Counted from the stretch's first letter, positions 9,224 through 18,112 are shown. The stretch: DNA of 64,000 nucleotides from an uncultured Clostridia bacterium (GCA_938045615.1 CALIBC010000179.1:62001-126000), one strand, 5' to 3'. Program-made: numbers and translations. The notes: generated by a model from the sequence alone, not told the origin.

Positions 9224-10450
9224 ATGTCAGGTTATATGTTGGCGGTATGTGTGTGTTTCGGTTTGGTTGCAATAGGAGAAGTGATTTCGTACATTACAAA
9301 AGCGGTGGTACCGTCTATGGCAGGTGCACTCATACTATACCTGATTCTTATATGGTGCGGCATGCCACAGTCATATCCAAAGACCGCAGGATTTACGACA
9401 ATAGGAGATATGGCGTTTCTCATGCTTTGCGTGGGGATAGGCACAAGCGTCGCTCCTGCGGAATATGTGAAAAATATCAAAAGCGTGTTGATGGCATTGG
9501 TGTCGGTGGTTTTTGCGCTTGTCTTTACTGTGGGCATAGGCGGTATATTTTTCGGGTTTGACACTATGCTGGCAGGAGCGGGAGCATGTTGCGGCGGCGG
9601 CGCTATATCCGGCATTGCGGCGATAGATAAACTCAATGCGCTTGGACTTACCGGACTTCTTGCAGTTCCGACGATAATGATAGTGACGGTAGATCCTCTG
9701 GGTCAGCCTATCGCATCTTTTGTACTCAGAAAATACGCAAAGCGTCTCAACGCCGAAGATGCGTATTTGCTCGAAAAGGCGGCAAAGGGAGAGAACAACA
9801 AAACTCTAAGGCTGACAAAGGCCGGAGTACCGTACGGTTCGGAAGAGAATCCAAGTCCGTGGTTCCGTGCTTGGCTTCCGAGCAAGCTTGAAGTGGACGG
9901 TGTGGTTCTTCTTGGAATGGCTCTTGCGGTATGGGCGGGAGTGACACTGGAAGATCTGACCGGTATAAGCAGCTTTCTGTGGTCGTTTCTGCTCGGTATT
10001 CTCGGATGCACCATAGGGGTGTTCAGGATGAATCTCTTTGACGAAAGATCGCACTCGGCGGGTTTTCTGACCGTACTGATAATCGGTTATTTATTTACTT
10101 CCATGAACGGAATAACGCCACAGTCTGTTTTGTCGGTACTTCCGGCAGTGATAGCCCTCATCGTACTTTCCGCTTTGGGATTGGGACTGGGCGGTTACCT
10201 TTCAGGAAAGTTGCTGGGTTACGATCCGATCCTGTCCGCCGCTGCCGGCATCGGGATAATGTTCCTGTTTCCGGGAATCACCATAGTGTCCGATGAGATA
10301 TCGGCACGTGCGGCGCGCAACGAGGAAGAAAAGAAGTTTATACACGGTAAGATCGCACCGTCGATGTATATAATGGGAAATACCGGATTTTTGTTCGGTC
10401 TGCTCGGAACTGTTACTGTGCTGCTGCCGATACTGGCGAAGTTCAAGTGA
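9224..10450 (+). CDS. Polytopic membrane protein, putative transporter
   Basis: A 408-residue, very hydrophobic protein with about 11-12 predicted membrane segments and a short cytoplasmic loop near residues 165-225 ('RKYAKRLNAEDAYLLEKAA'). Small-residue-rich re-entrant-like stretches are seen at 'GAGACCGGGAISGIAAIDK' (near residue 125) and 'AAAGIGIMFLFPGITIVSDE', which recall sodium-coupled carboxylate or amino-acid symporters. I do not recognise the family with certainty. It stands at the end of the catabolic cluster, 110 bp after the serine hydrolase and behind GGAAAGGAG, so import or export of an amino acid or peptide product is a reasonable inference. Confidence 0.7.
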   Translation: MSGYMLAVCVCFGLVAIGEVISYITKAVVPSMAGALILYLILIWCGMPQSYPKTAGFTTIGDMAFLMLCVGIGTSVAPAEYVKNIKSVLMALVSVVFALVFTVGIGGIFFGFDTMLAGAGACCGGGAISGIAAIDKLNALGLTGLLAVPTIMIVTVDPLGQPIASFVLRKYAKRLNAEDAYLLEKAAKGENNKTLRLTKAGVPYGSEENPSPWFRAWLPSKLEVDGVVLLGMALAVWAGVTLEDLTGISSFLWSFLLGILGCTIGVFRMNLFDERSHSAGFLTVLIIGYLFTSMNGITPQSVLSVLPAVIALIVLSALGLGLGGYLSGKLLGYDPILSAAAGIGIMFLFPGITIVSDEISARAARNEEEKKFIHGKIAPSMYIMGNTGFLFGLLGTVTVLLPILAKFK

Positions 10451-10488
10451 TATCAATACAAAGGCCGTGAAAGGGAAGTATTGATATC
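10449..10488. repeat. 11-bp perfect inverted repeat overlapping a stop codon
   Basis: GATATCAATAC (10449-10459) and GTATTGATATC (10478-10488) with an 18-nt loop. The left arm includes two bases of the transporter stop codon. No T tract follows, so it is a 3'-end stabilising hairpin or a protein-binding site rather than a standard terminator. Confidence 0.5.
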
Positions 10489-10680
10489 GCTGAAGACATA
10501 TCATGCAATGAAAAGGTACGTTGATTCAATCGGAAACCGGTTGCCTCACGCAAACCTCAATTTCCGATATCTCTCTGGATTTTGTCTCGGAATCGGTGTA
10601 TTATAATGCAAGAGTAATGAAGAATGAGCGAAGTGACAGCGTTCCGGACGAATCGCAAAAAAGTGTATGGGAGGTATAAT

Positions 10681-11544
10681 ATGGAATACATAAAATATTA
10701 CGAAGAAATCGTAAAGAGACGTCATTCATGTCGGAACTTTACCGACATGAAAATCGAGGATTCGGTGATTGATGAAGTTAAATTGTACTACAAGGAATGT
10801 GATTCCCTTATACCGTCGATCGAAACCGAACTTGTATTTTTCGACGGTTTTGTCGGTGAGAGACTCGGCGCAAGTGTGGGGTACAACGGTTTTATAATAA
10901 AAGCACCTGGGTATTTTGCCATTTTTTCGGACTCCGAAGAGCATTATCTGGAAAATTCAGGATTTATTGCGCAGGGCATAACCTTGAAGCTTACACAGCT
11001 GAATATTGCGGCATGCTGGCTCACCGTAAATGATGCGGAGTTTGCGAAAAAGGCGCTCGGGATAAATACGGATAAAAAGCTCGCCGCCGTAGTGGCTTTC
11101 GGCTACAGGAATAAAGAGGGCGACGATTTGCGCCTCGATATAGTGAGCCCGTCAAACGTAAAAATGGTGAAGGTCGGAGAAAAGGTCGCGCCTAAGATGA
11201 GTCTTAGTGACCTGCTGTATCATAAACGCTACGGCAAACCGCTGGAGGAAACTCTTTTCAGTGAACTCGAGGACGCTCTGCGTGCGATAAGCACGTCGCA
11301 GTCATTCTTCAACCGTCAGCCGTACAGGGTTATAGTCGACGATGACATGATAAGCCTTATAGGCTTACCTGACGATATGACCTCGGAATCCGATGCCTGT
11401 CTTAACTACGGGATCGTGATGTTCAATTTCTATGCCGTCATGGATTCCGTCAGGACAAATGCCGCAAAATGGAGTTTTGAACCTGCGGGAAGAGATCTTG
11501 ACCTGCCCGATGGGTGTACATATATCGCAAAATGCAGGATATAG
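10681..11544 (+). CDS. Nitroreductase-like flavoprotein
   Basis: A 287-residue protein of the nitroreductase superfamily, probably the two-lobed 'putative nitroreductase' group (PF14512). The start 'YYEEIVKRRHSCRNFTDMKI' is the typical FMN-binding N-terminus (R-R-S-x-R). A second lobe around 'DALRAISTSQSFFNRQPYRVIV' repeats the pattern ('S-x-x-N-x-Q-P-x-R'). Such enzymes bind FMN and reduce unknown substrates with NAD(P)H. ATG 10681 is used because GGGAGG lies 9 bp upstream; an in-frame ATG at 10624 has no such site. A strong terminator follows at 11621, so it is the last gene of its unit. Confidence 0.75.
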   Translation: MEYIKYYEEIVKRRHSCRNFTDMKIEDSVIDEVKLYYKECDSLIPSIETELVFFDGFVGERLGASVGYNGFIIKAPGYFAIFSDSEEHYLENSGFIAQGITLKLTQLNIAACWLTVNDAEFAKKALGINTDKKLAAVVAFGYRNKEGDDLRLDIVSPSNVKMVKVGEKVAPKMSLSDLLYHKRYGKPLEETLFSELEDALRAISTSQSFFNRQPYRVIVDDDMISLIGLPDDMTSESDACLNYGIVMFNFYAVMDSVRTNAAKWSFEPAGRDLDLPDGCTYIAKCRI

Positions 11545-11620
11545 CGGGAGATGACGTACAAGACGTACAGGAAATGACAATGCGGGATTGGTGTACTATA
11601 TCGCAGTGTGAGTTTTTCAG

Positions 11621-11652
11621 GATCGGTCATTTTTTTGACCGGTCTGTTTTTG
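11621..11652 (+). terminator. Rho-independent terminator after nitroreductase gene
   Basis: Stem GATCGGTCA / TGACCGGTC (one G-U) with a 6-T loop, then TGTTTTT. It separates the nitroreductase gene from the surface-protein gene at 11760. Confidence 0.85.
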
Positions 11653-11759
11653 TGTTAATCGGAACTGGAAAAGAAAGTAATCTATAGAAAATTATTGCGC
11701 TTATAGCCTGTCTTGTGATAAAATCATCCGTGTCAAATAAAATTTAGGAGGAGAGAAAA

Positions 11760-14700
11760 ATGATGAGAGAAAGTTTAAAGCTCAAGAGAGTCCTCGTCAG
11801 CATCATGGTTGTGCTGATGATGGCTGCGTACATGCCTGGCATGGCATTTGCCGAAGAGGGCGGAGGCGGTCAACCGTCAATTGCGGAAGCCGACTGGAAT
11901 TTTGATGCCGCAACGGGTACGTTGAATGGATTTAAAGACGGTAAGAACTTTAATAATCCCACTACACTCAACATACCGAAAGAGATCGGAGGAGTGCAGG
12001 TCAAAAAATTGGGGAAAAAGGCCTTTACCTACACTGCGCCAGAGTATTCGGGGAGTGATTTAAGGCGAGTGAAAAATCAAATCACGGCGGTCACTTTACC
12101 CGAAGGACTGGAAGATACCGGTACGTGGGCATTTCAGGGAAACAATCTGTCCGAGATCAAAATACCGTCATCGGTAAAGACGATCGGCGAGAGGACATTC
12201 TATGGCAACAGAAATTTGGAGAAAATCGAATTTGAAGCCCCTTCAGTCGTGAGCGAACTCGGTTCAAGCGTGTTTGAGGGATGCAATAAACTTGAAAAAA
12301 TTGATTTGCCTGAGGGAATTAAGAAAATCGGGGTAAGAGCCTTCAACTCCACCAAGTTTAAAACCATGAAACTTCCGGAGAGTCTGGAAGAAATCGGAGG
12401 ACAGGCGTTTTCGCTTTCAGGAGTGCAGGAAATAACCATCCCCGAGAATGTGACCAAGATAAACTTAAATGAGAGAGGGAAAGAAGACAGCGGTCTTTTC
12501 TTCAGGACTTTCGGGGACGATCTCTCGTTTACGGCTGACTCCGGTACAGCGAATGGAACGTTGACATTTACACGTGTTCATGACAAGTCCGGCAAGGCAA
12601 ACGCCACCAACACGAGAGGAGTTGTCAACCCGCAGAAGGTCACGATAAATTTTGTGGATGAATCCGGAGAAAAGATCAAAGAACCGATAGAAGCTACCGG
12701 TTTTGAAAAGAATGCGATAAGGAAAAAAGGCTATTCAACTGAAATATACGACGGTGACGGACATTACTATACGGACTACAAGAATCCGTGGACGGATAGT
12801 CTTGCGACTGCCAGTTATTTAAAAGACAACCCGGAAAAACTTATAGGTGAAAACTATTACTCCTCCGGCAAGGAGTATGTGTTCACGGCGCCGGAACTTG
12901 AGGGCTATACCAAACCGGCGCAGCCTGTAACAAAGACGATAAGCGCTGCGGATCATACGGTTACTTTCACATACAAGGGCGAAGCAAAACCTGAGTTTGA
13001 CTTCGAGGGCGAAGGCCTTACGGCAAGCGTGGAAAAAGGTGAAGTCGACAAGGGGAAGAAGATTGACCTGACGGTACACGAGCCTGCCGGGAAAAAACTC
13101 AAGAGTCTTACTGTTGGAGATGAGGATGTCACCGCGAAAGCGACTTTCGACGGCATAGATTATCACTACAGTTTTAAAATCGAAAAGAACACCAAAGTAA
13201 AGGTTGAATATGATACGGTTGAAGTTGAAAACACGCTGTCCGTGACCGCCGAAAAAAGCGAACTCAAAGTCGGAAACGGCACAGACTTTACCGTAAAGTA
13301 CCGCGGAAAGGAAGTAACTCTGCCTAACGATGCCGTCGAAGTAAAGGTTGAGGGCGAAAAGAAAACCGAGGTTTCAGGGAATAATTTCTTCCCGTACGAA
13401 TCCGGGGAATTCAAGGTGAATGTGGCTTCCAAAGCATATCCTGAACTGAAAGATTCGTTTACTGTCAAGGTGGATGCCATAGACGTGACCGTAAGACTGG
13501 AGGATTGCAGCAATACCGTTCTTCCGAAGACTAAGGTCACGCTTGATAAAATTTATCTTGAAAAGGGAAAGACATACTACAATGACTTCGTGTTTAAGGG
13601 TGCGACCCCTATAGTTGCGATTGAGAAAGCACTTCGTGAAAAACTGAATGTCAATACGGCATCCAAGGATGAATTTGACTGTTCATCGAACGGGAACTGG
13701 ATGAAATTGCTCGGAAAAGATTTGTGGAAAAATATCAACGCAGATGGTTCCTATATGGTAGGTATCAACAATAAAATGGCGAGCAAAGGCGTCGGAGAAG
13801 CAAAGATTGAAGACGGTGACAGCGTGCTCGTCTACTACGATGACGCATGGATGACAGAGGAAAGAATATCGTATTTCGACAAAGAGGAATACGAAGTGAC
13901 AGCCGGTAAAGACATGGAACTTTCGCTGACGAAGAGTGTGGTGGAAAAGGATCATAGCTGGAATATCATCGCGTACCATGAGGAACCCGTGAAGGACGTC
14001 ACACTTGAAGTTAACGGCAAGGAAGTTCCCGAAGTCGTGTTTGACGATAGCGGTAAAGCAACATATAAATTTGATGAACCGGGTGAATACAGGATTTCAG
14101 CCGTAAACAAAGGGGAGAGCCATATCGTTCGCCCGTATGCGATTGTCAAGGTTACGGAAGATCTTGACAAGAAAGCGGCCGAAGCGGTCAAAAAGCAGAT
14201 AGAAGAGCTGCCTGCGGTCGACGATCTTAAACTTGACGACGAGAACAAGGTTACGGAGGCGAGAGCCGCTTACGACGCTTTGAACGACGAGCAGAAAGCG
14301 ATCGTCGGCGATGAAGCGAAGTCAAAACTTGAGACCGCCGAAAAGAAGATTGCGGAGCTTAAGAAAGCAAAAGAGGCTGCCGATAAAAAGGCTAAAGAAG
14401 AGAAAGAGGCTGCCGACAAGAAAGCTAAAGAAGCAAGAGAGGCGGCTGAGAAAAAAGCCAAGGAAGAACAGAAAGCGAAGGCCGACAAGGCCGCAGCCGA
14501 AGCGGTTGAAAAACTGATAGCCGCGCTCAAAGGCGACGGAAAAGACAAAAAAGACGTCGAAGCTGCGAGAAAGGCATATGATGCGCTGACCAAAGATCAG
14601 CAGAAGCTCATAAAGGACTACAACAAACTCACGAAGGCTGAGGAGAAGGTAAATGAAAACGAGAAGCTCTTCTCAAGCTCTAAAAATTTGAAAGTGAAAG

Positions 14701-14972
14701 GTTTCAAAGTAAAGCGTGCGAAAGGTCATAAGTTCAAGTTTACCTGGAAGAAAACAAAGGGTGCTGCGGGATACGTGGTTATGATCAAAAAACCCGGCAG
14801 CAAGAAATATACCGCATTCAAGACCCTGTCGAAGGGCAAGAAAGTTAAGTTTACAGGTAAAAAACTTAAAAAGGGCAAAAAGTACACTTTCAGAATCTGC
14901 GCTTACAGCAAGGTTGCGGGCGAAAAGGTTTTGGGGGTATGGAAGAAATCGAAAAAACTGATTTGCAGATAA
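11760..14972 (+). CDS. Large secreted cell-surface protein with BspA-type leucine-rich repeats
   Basis: A 1070-residue exported protein. Residues 1-31 form a signal peptide ending MAFA. Residues about 60-235 carry BspA/LRR_5 repeats ('LPEGLEDTGTWAFQGNNLSE', 'IPSSVKTIGERTFYG'). About 290-410 is a MucBP-like region ('INFVDESGEKIKEPI', 'TFTYKGE'). Two Ig-like beta domains (about 415-575) and a DUF4430-like module (about 580-700, 'SYMVGINNKMAS') follow. Residues about 803-965 are two FIVAR/GA-like helical units ('AYDALNDEQKAIV', 'AYDALTKDQQKLI') joined by a Lys-Ala-Glu coiled coil. The last 95 residues are a very Lys-rich fibronectin-III-like domain. There is no LPxTG sorting signal, so attachment may be by charge. 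Such proteins usually mediate adhesion; the ligand is unknown. AGGAGGAG precedes the ATG. Confidence 0.85.
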   Translation: MMRESLKLKRVLVSIMVVLMMAAYMPGMAFAEEGGGGQPSIAEADWNFDAATGTLNGFKDGKNFNNPTTLNIPKEIGGVQVKKLGKKAFTYTAPEYSGSDLRRVKNQITAVTLPEGLEDTGTWAFQGNNLSEIKIPSSVKTIGERTFYGNRNLEKIEFEAPSVVSELGSSVFEGCNKLEKIDLPEGIKKIGVRAFNSTKFKTMKLPESLEEIGGQAFSLSGVQEITIPENVTKINLNERGKEDSGLFFRTFGDDLSFTADSGTANGTLTFTRVHDKSGKANATNTRGVVNPQKVTINFVDESGEKIKEPIEATGFEKNAIRKKGYSTEIYDGDGHYYTDYKNPWTDSLATASYLKDNPEKLIGENYYSSGKEYVFTAPELEGYTKPAQPVTKTISAADHTVTFTYKGEAKPEFDFEGEGLTASVEKGEVDKGKKIDLTVHEPAGKKLKSLTVGDEDVTAKATFDGIDYHYSFKIEKNTKVKVEYDTVEVENTLSVTAEKSELKVGNGTDFTVKYRGKEVTLPNDAVEVKVEGEKKTEVSGNNFFPYESGEFKVNVASKAYPELKDSFTVKVDAIDVTVRLEDCSNTVLPKTKVTLDKIYLEKGKTYYNDFVFKGATPIVAIEKALREKLNVNTASKDEFDCSSNGNWMKLLGKDLWKNINADGSYMVGINNKMASKGVGEAKIEDGDSVLVYYDDAWMTEERISYFDKEEYEVTAGKDMELSLTKSVVEKDHSWNIIAYHEEPVKDVTLEVNGKEVPEVVFDDSGKATYKFDEPGEYRISAVNKGESHIVRPYAIVKVTEDLDKKAAEAVKKQIEELPAVDDLKLDDENKVTEARAAYDALNDEQKAIVGDEAKSKLETAEKKIAELKKAKEAADKKAKEEKEAADKKAKEAREAAEKKAKEEQKAKADKAAAEAVEKLIAALKGDGKDKKDVEAARKAYDALTKDQQKLIKDYNKLTKAEEKVNENEKLFSSSKNLKVKGFKVKRAKGHKFKFTWKKTKGAAGYVVMIKKPGSKKYTAFKTLSKGKKVKFTGKKLKKGKKYTFRICAYSKVAGEKVLGVWKKSKKLICR

Positions 14973-14984
14973 GGAACAAGTGCA

Positions 14985-15626
14985 ATGAAGATTCACTATG
15001 CGGGTGCATTCAATGGCGACATTGATAAATTGCCGCACCGGGAACATGAAAAAAATGCGGTTCGGTTCAATGAGCCCGAAACGCCGGAAGAATTGAAAAA
15101 AGTCGGGGCTCGAGTAGCCCCGACCATGTTTTTGGTTGAATCTATCCCGCTTTTTGTTCTTGGAATCTATCCTGTAGACCTTCCCGTTTTATCTTTTTTC
15201 GCAGGGGTGGGGCTTGTGGTATTGACACTGCCTGTTCATGAGCTGCTGCATGCGATATGCTTTAAAGAAGATGTATATATCTTTTCAAACCTCAAAAGGG
15301 GGATGGCGTTCACGGTCGGTACGGAGAGCATGACCAAAAAACGTTTTGTGTTCATGTCTCTGCTTCCGAATGTGGTACTCGGTCTGTTTCCGTACACTGC
15401 TTTTTTGGTGAGCCGGTTTTATTTAGGAGCGGCGGGTCATATTGCCGCCACGGGCATGACGGGATCCACAGCTGTCATGGAGACGATGGGTGTGATGGGC
15501 TTCTTTGCTCTACCCATGGGAGTTGGGGATTATGTAAATGTACGCAACTGTATTTTGCAGATGCCAAAGGATGCGCTTACGTATATCGACGGTATGCATT
15601 CCTATTGGTTCACCGAGGATTGCTGA
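14985..15626 (+). CDS. DUF3267 putative membrane zinc metalloprotease
   Basis: A 213-residue membrane protein with four or so hydrophobic segments. The zincin motif 'PVHELLHAICF' (HExxH) is near residue 86, and 'TGSTAVMETMGVMGFFALPMGVGDYVNV' near the C terminus supplies the conserved GxxDxxN block of DUF3267 proteins. These are thought to be site-2-like membrane metallopeptidases, but substrates are unknown. Its start is 12 bp after the surface-protein stop with GGAAC upstream, so it may be cotranscribed with that gene. The gene converges with the PurF paralogue; the 115-bp gap holds only a weak hairpin near 15662-15679. Confidence 0.75.
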   Translation: MKIHYAGAFNGDIDKLPHREHEKNAVRFNEPETPEELKKVGARVAPTMFLVESIPLFVLGIYPVDLPVLSFFAGVGLVVLTLPVHELLHAICFKEDVYIFSNLKRGMAFTVGTESMTKKRFVFMSLLPNVVLGLFPYTAFLVSRFYLGAAGHIAATGMTGSTAVMETMGVMGFFALPMGVGDYVNVRNCILQMPKDALTYIDGMHSYWFTEDC

Positions 15627-15740
15627 CCCGTAAACAAAGGGAGCAGGAAGTTTAATCTTGGGTGAATCTGTTTACCCGGCATGCGTATGCGTCCGCACGC
15701 CAAGATAAGACGTATGCCGATAAAAAAGATTGCGGCTGAG

Positions 15741-17147
15741 CTACTCTTTGCCGTTCCAACAGTACGTACAAAGCCTGCATGGGTCAATCCCGGTGGCCTC
15801 GAGCAAATCGTCAAGCCTTTGGAATGCCAATGTATCAAATTTAAGACGCTTTCTAATCTCCTCGACCATTTCCACGTAATTTGTGCTTTCCGGATCCGCA
15901 TAATTTTCTATTATTTGCCTGGTAGGGTTTTCTCCCTCGCGGTCACGGATTATTCTCCGTGTGATATAGTCGTATTCCGACCTGGATCTGGAGAAATTCA
16001 AATATTTGCATCCGTACATTAATGGAGGACATGCAGTTCGTATATTTACCGATTCAGCTCCGTTTGCGTAAAGGTACTGAACGGTCTGCCCAAGCTGTGT
16101 GCCCCTTACTATAGAGTCATCTATCAGTAGCAATTTTCTGTTTTCGATCAACGATTTGACCGGAATTAGTTTCATGTGCGCTATGAGTTCGCGCTGGCTC
16201 TGCCTGCTGGGCATAAATGAACGTGGCCACGTGGGCGTGTATTTGATGAAGGGTCTTGCGTACGGTTTATTGGATTCATTGGAGTACCCGATCGCATGGG
16301 CAATTCCGCTGTCGGGTACGCCCGCAACGGTATCGACATCTGCATCGTCTCTTCTTGCAAGCATTCTGCCGCATCGGTAGCGCATATTTTCCACATTGAT
16401 GCCCTCGTAGGAGGATGTGGGATAACCGAAATAGACCCACAGAAAGGTACAGATCCTCATTTCGTTTTGCGGTTGGGTGAGCACCTCGTATCCCTCTGCA
16501 TTCATGTAAGCTATTTCACCCGGTCCAAGTTCATGACATTCTTCGTAGCCGAGGTTGATGAAAGCGGAACTCTCGAAGGTGGCGCAGTAGGCTCCGTCTT
16601 TTTTTGCTATTATGGCAGGTGTTCTTCCAAATTTATCCCGCATCACGTAGATTCCGTCTGTCGTCATGAGCAGAAGTGACATTGATCCGTCCACGCAGTC
16701 CTGCACGCGCTTGAGTCCCTCAACAAGGTTTCCCGCCTGATCTATCAGAACCCCCACAAGTTCGGTGTCATTGACTTTGCCGCCGCTCATTTCCATAAAA
16801 TGAGTGTTGCCTCTCTCATATGCTTTGTGGACAAGTTCTTCGGAATTGTTGATTCTGCCGACCGTGGTCAGTGCGTAGCTGCCGTGGTGGGAACGTATCA
16901 GAAGCGGCTGAGGATCCGTGTCGGAAATACAGCCTATCCCTATGTTTCCCTCAAGTTCATCCAGATCACTATCAAATTTGGTTCTGAATGGGGAATTTTC
17001 GATATTGTGGATGGAACGGTGGAATCCGTCCTTGCCGTAGACGGCCATTCCGCCTCTTCGTGTCCCCAGATGGGAGTGATAATCTATACCGAAAAAAAGA
17101 TCGTTAGTACAGCTCCCCTTGGAAGCAACCCCAAAAAATCCGCCCAT
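15741..17147 (-). CDS. Amidophosphoribosyltransferase (PurF) paralogue lacking the glutaminase cysteine
   Basis: A 468-residue homologue of glutamine PRPP amidotransferase. The C-terminal phosphoribosyltransferase domain keeps the PRPP loop 'LLIDDSIVRGTQ', and four Cys stand where B. subtilis PurF binds its 4Fe-4S cluster ('RICTF', 'YGCKY', 'CTYC'). The N terminus reads MGGFFGVASK: where true PurF has the mature Cys nucleophile (CGVFG) this protein has Gly. Glutamine hydrolysis should therefore be lost. It may use ammonia, or have another role. I start at ATG 17147 because AAAGGG stands upstream and it gives a family-like N terminus. A TATAAT on the minus strand at 17196-17191 is a likely -10. 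Confidence 0.8.
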   Translation of the reverse strand: MGGFFGVASKGSCTNDLFFGIDYHSHLGTRRGGMAVYGKDGFHRSIHNIENSPFRTKFDSDLDELEGNIGIGCISDTDPQPLLIRSHHGSYALTTVGRINNSEELVHKAYERGNTHFMEMSGGKVNDTELVGVLIDQAGNLVEGLKRVQDCVDGSMSLLLMTTDGIYVMRDKFGRTPAIIAKKDGAYCATFESSAFINLGYEECHELGPGEIAYMNAEGYEVLTQPQNEMRICTFLWVYFGYPTSSYEGINVENMRYRCGRMLARRDDADVDTVAGVPDSGIAHAIGYSNESNKPYARPFIKYTPTWPRSFMPSRQSQRELIAHMKLIPVKSLIENRKLLLIDDSIVRGTQLGQTVQYLYANGAESVNIRTACPPLMYGCKYLNFSRSRSEYDYITRRIIRDREGENPTRQIIENYADPESTNYVEMVEEIRKRLKFDTLAFQRLDDLLEATGIDPCRLCTYCWNGKE

Positions 17148-17360
17148 TGTAAAGCCCTTTCTATGCATGTACATTAAAAACAATGTCAACATTATAGCAC
17201 TAATTGGGGAGGAAACAGAACTATTTTCAAAAATTGTATCGAAAAGTTGCGGTAAGGCAATCTGAATAAAAATTCGACATATCGCATTGTGCAAAAAACG
17301 GCAAGGAAGTGATAACGCAAAAAATGCAAAACTTTCCCCGATCATATCTGCGCAAATTGC

Positions 17361-17389
17361 TTGACACTGTGATGTCCTTGCCATATAAT
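17361..17389 (+). promoter_or_regulatory. Perfect consensus sigma-A promoter for bioY
   Basis: TTGACA (17361-17366), exactly 17 bp, then TATAAT (17384-17389). Both hexamers match consensus fully. It directs transcription of bioY through a 150-nt leader, with a BirA-like operator at the start site. Upstream, 17197-17360 shows no gene. Confidence 0.85.
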
Positions 17390-17390
17390 C

Positions 17391-17426
17391 ATTGTTAGCC
17401 TAATGCACAAGAAACAGGGTGACAAT
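17391..17426. promoter_or_regulatory. BirA-like biotin operator overlapping the bioY transcription start
   Basis: ATTGTTAGCC (17391-17400), 16-bp spacer, GGGTGACAAT (17417-17426): an interrupted palindrome with 8 of 10 symmetric positions. It matches the known BirA box pattern TTGTnAnCC-N(14-16)-GGnTnACAA. It begins 2 bp after the -10 hexamer, the position expected for biotin-dependent repression by BirA. Confidence 0.7.
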
Positions 17427-17548
17427 CTGAACAAGTCGTACCAAGAGCTATCGGCAAGGCACGTGCGGAAAGTTTCAAAAGACGGCTCTTGTGCATTTCA
17501 ACCGTGCATTATATTTATGCGTTACATTTAAGAGAGGAAATGAAAAAT

Positions 17549-18112
17549 ATGAGAACCAATTTACACTTAATTATTTTAACGGCACTTTTCACGGCATTGA
17601 CTGCGGTGGGGGCATTCATCAGGATTCCGGTGGGGCCTGCGCCAATAACGCTTCAGCTGTTGTTTATAGCGATGGCAGGTGTTGTGCTGGGACCGTTTTG
17701 GGGAGCTATGTCACAGATATTGTATGTTGCGCTGGGTCTGATCGGTGTGCCGATATTCACTGCAGGAGGTGGATTTTCATACGTGTATAATCCGACCTTC
17801 GGCTTCTTGCTAGGTTTCATTGCTGTGCCGGTGGTTATCGGGATCTTGCTTGACAGAACACGCAAGGCAAACTTTGTCGTGACTTTCTTCATAGTTATGC
17901 TGGGGATGTTGTCGTGCTACTTGATAGGTGTGCCTTACATGTATATGATTCTGCACAACGTTATGGGGACGCCGATCACTGTTTCAAAGGCACTTTTAAC
18001 GGGATTTTTGATCTTCATACCGGGAGACATCGTGAAAAGTCTGGTGACGGCGTATCTGTCAAGAGTACTTACGCCCGTAATCTTGATGCTGCATCATACG
18101 AGAAAAGCCTGA
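17549..18112 (+). CDS. bioY: Biotin transporter substrate-binding component BioY
   Basis: A 187-residue membrane protein with six hydrophobic segments, the S component of the ECF-type biotin uptake system. Family hallmarks are 'LFTALTAVGAFIRIPVGPAPITLQLLF', the conserved 'YNPTFGFLLGF' loop, and 'FIPGDIVKSLVTAYL' near the end. The energising EcfAT modules are not in the window, so it probably uses shared ones. Two close ATG codons are possible (17540, 17549); I use 17549, which has better spacing to AGAGAGG. Its promoter carries a BirA-like box, which is independent support for a biotin role. The last four codons and stop fall in a 33-bp tandem duplication. Confidence 0.92.
   Translation: MRTNLHLIILTALFTALTAVGAFIRIPVGPAPITLQLLFIAMAGVVLGPFWGAMSQILYVALGLIGVPIFTAGGGFSYVYNPTFGFLLGFIAVPVVIGILLDRTRKANFVVTFFIVMLGMLSCYLIGVPYMYMILHNVMGTPITVSKALLTGFLIFIPGDIVKSLVTAYLSRVLTPVILMLHHTRKA

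Noticed and set aside
14360..14510. Tandem DNA repeat or CRISPR-like array in the surface-protein gene
   Set aside because: The repetition is at the protein level (Lys-Ala-Glu coiled coil) inside a continuous frame; there are no spacers.
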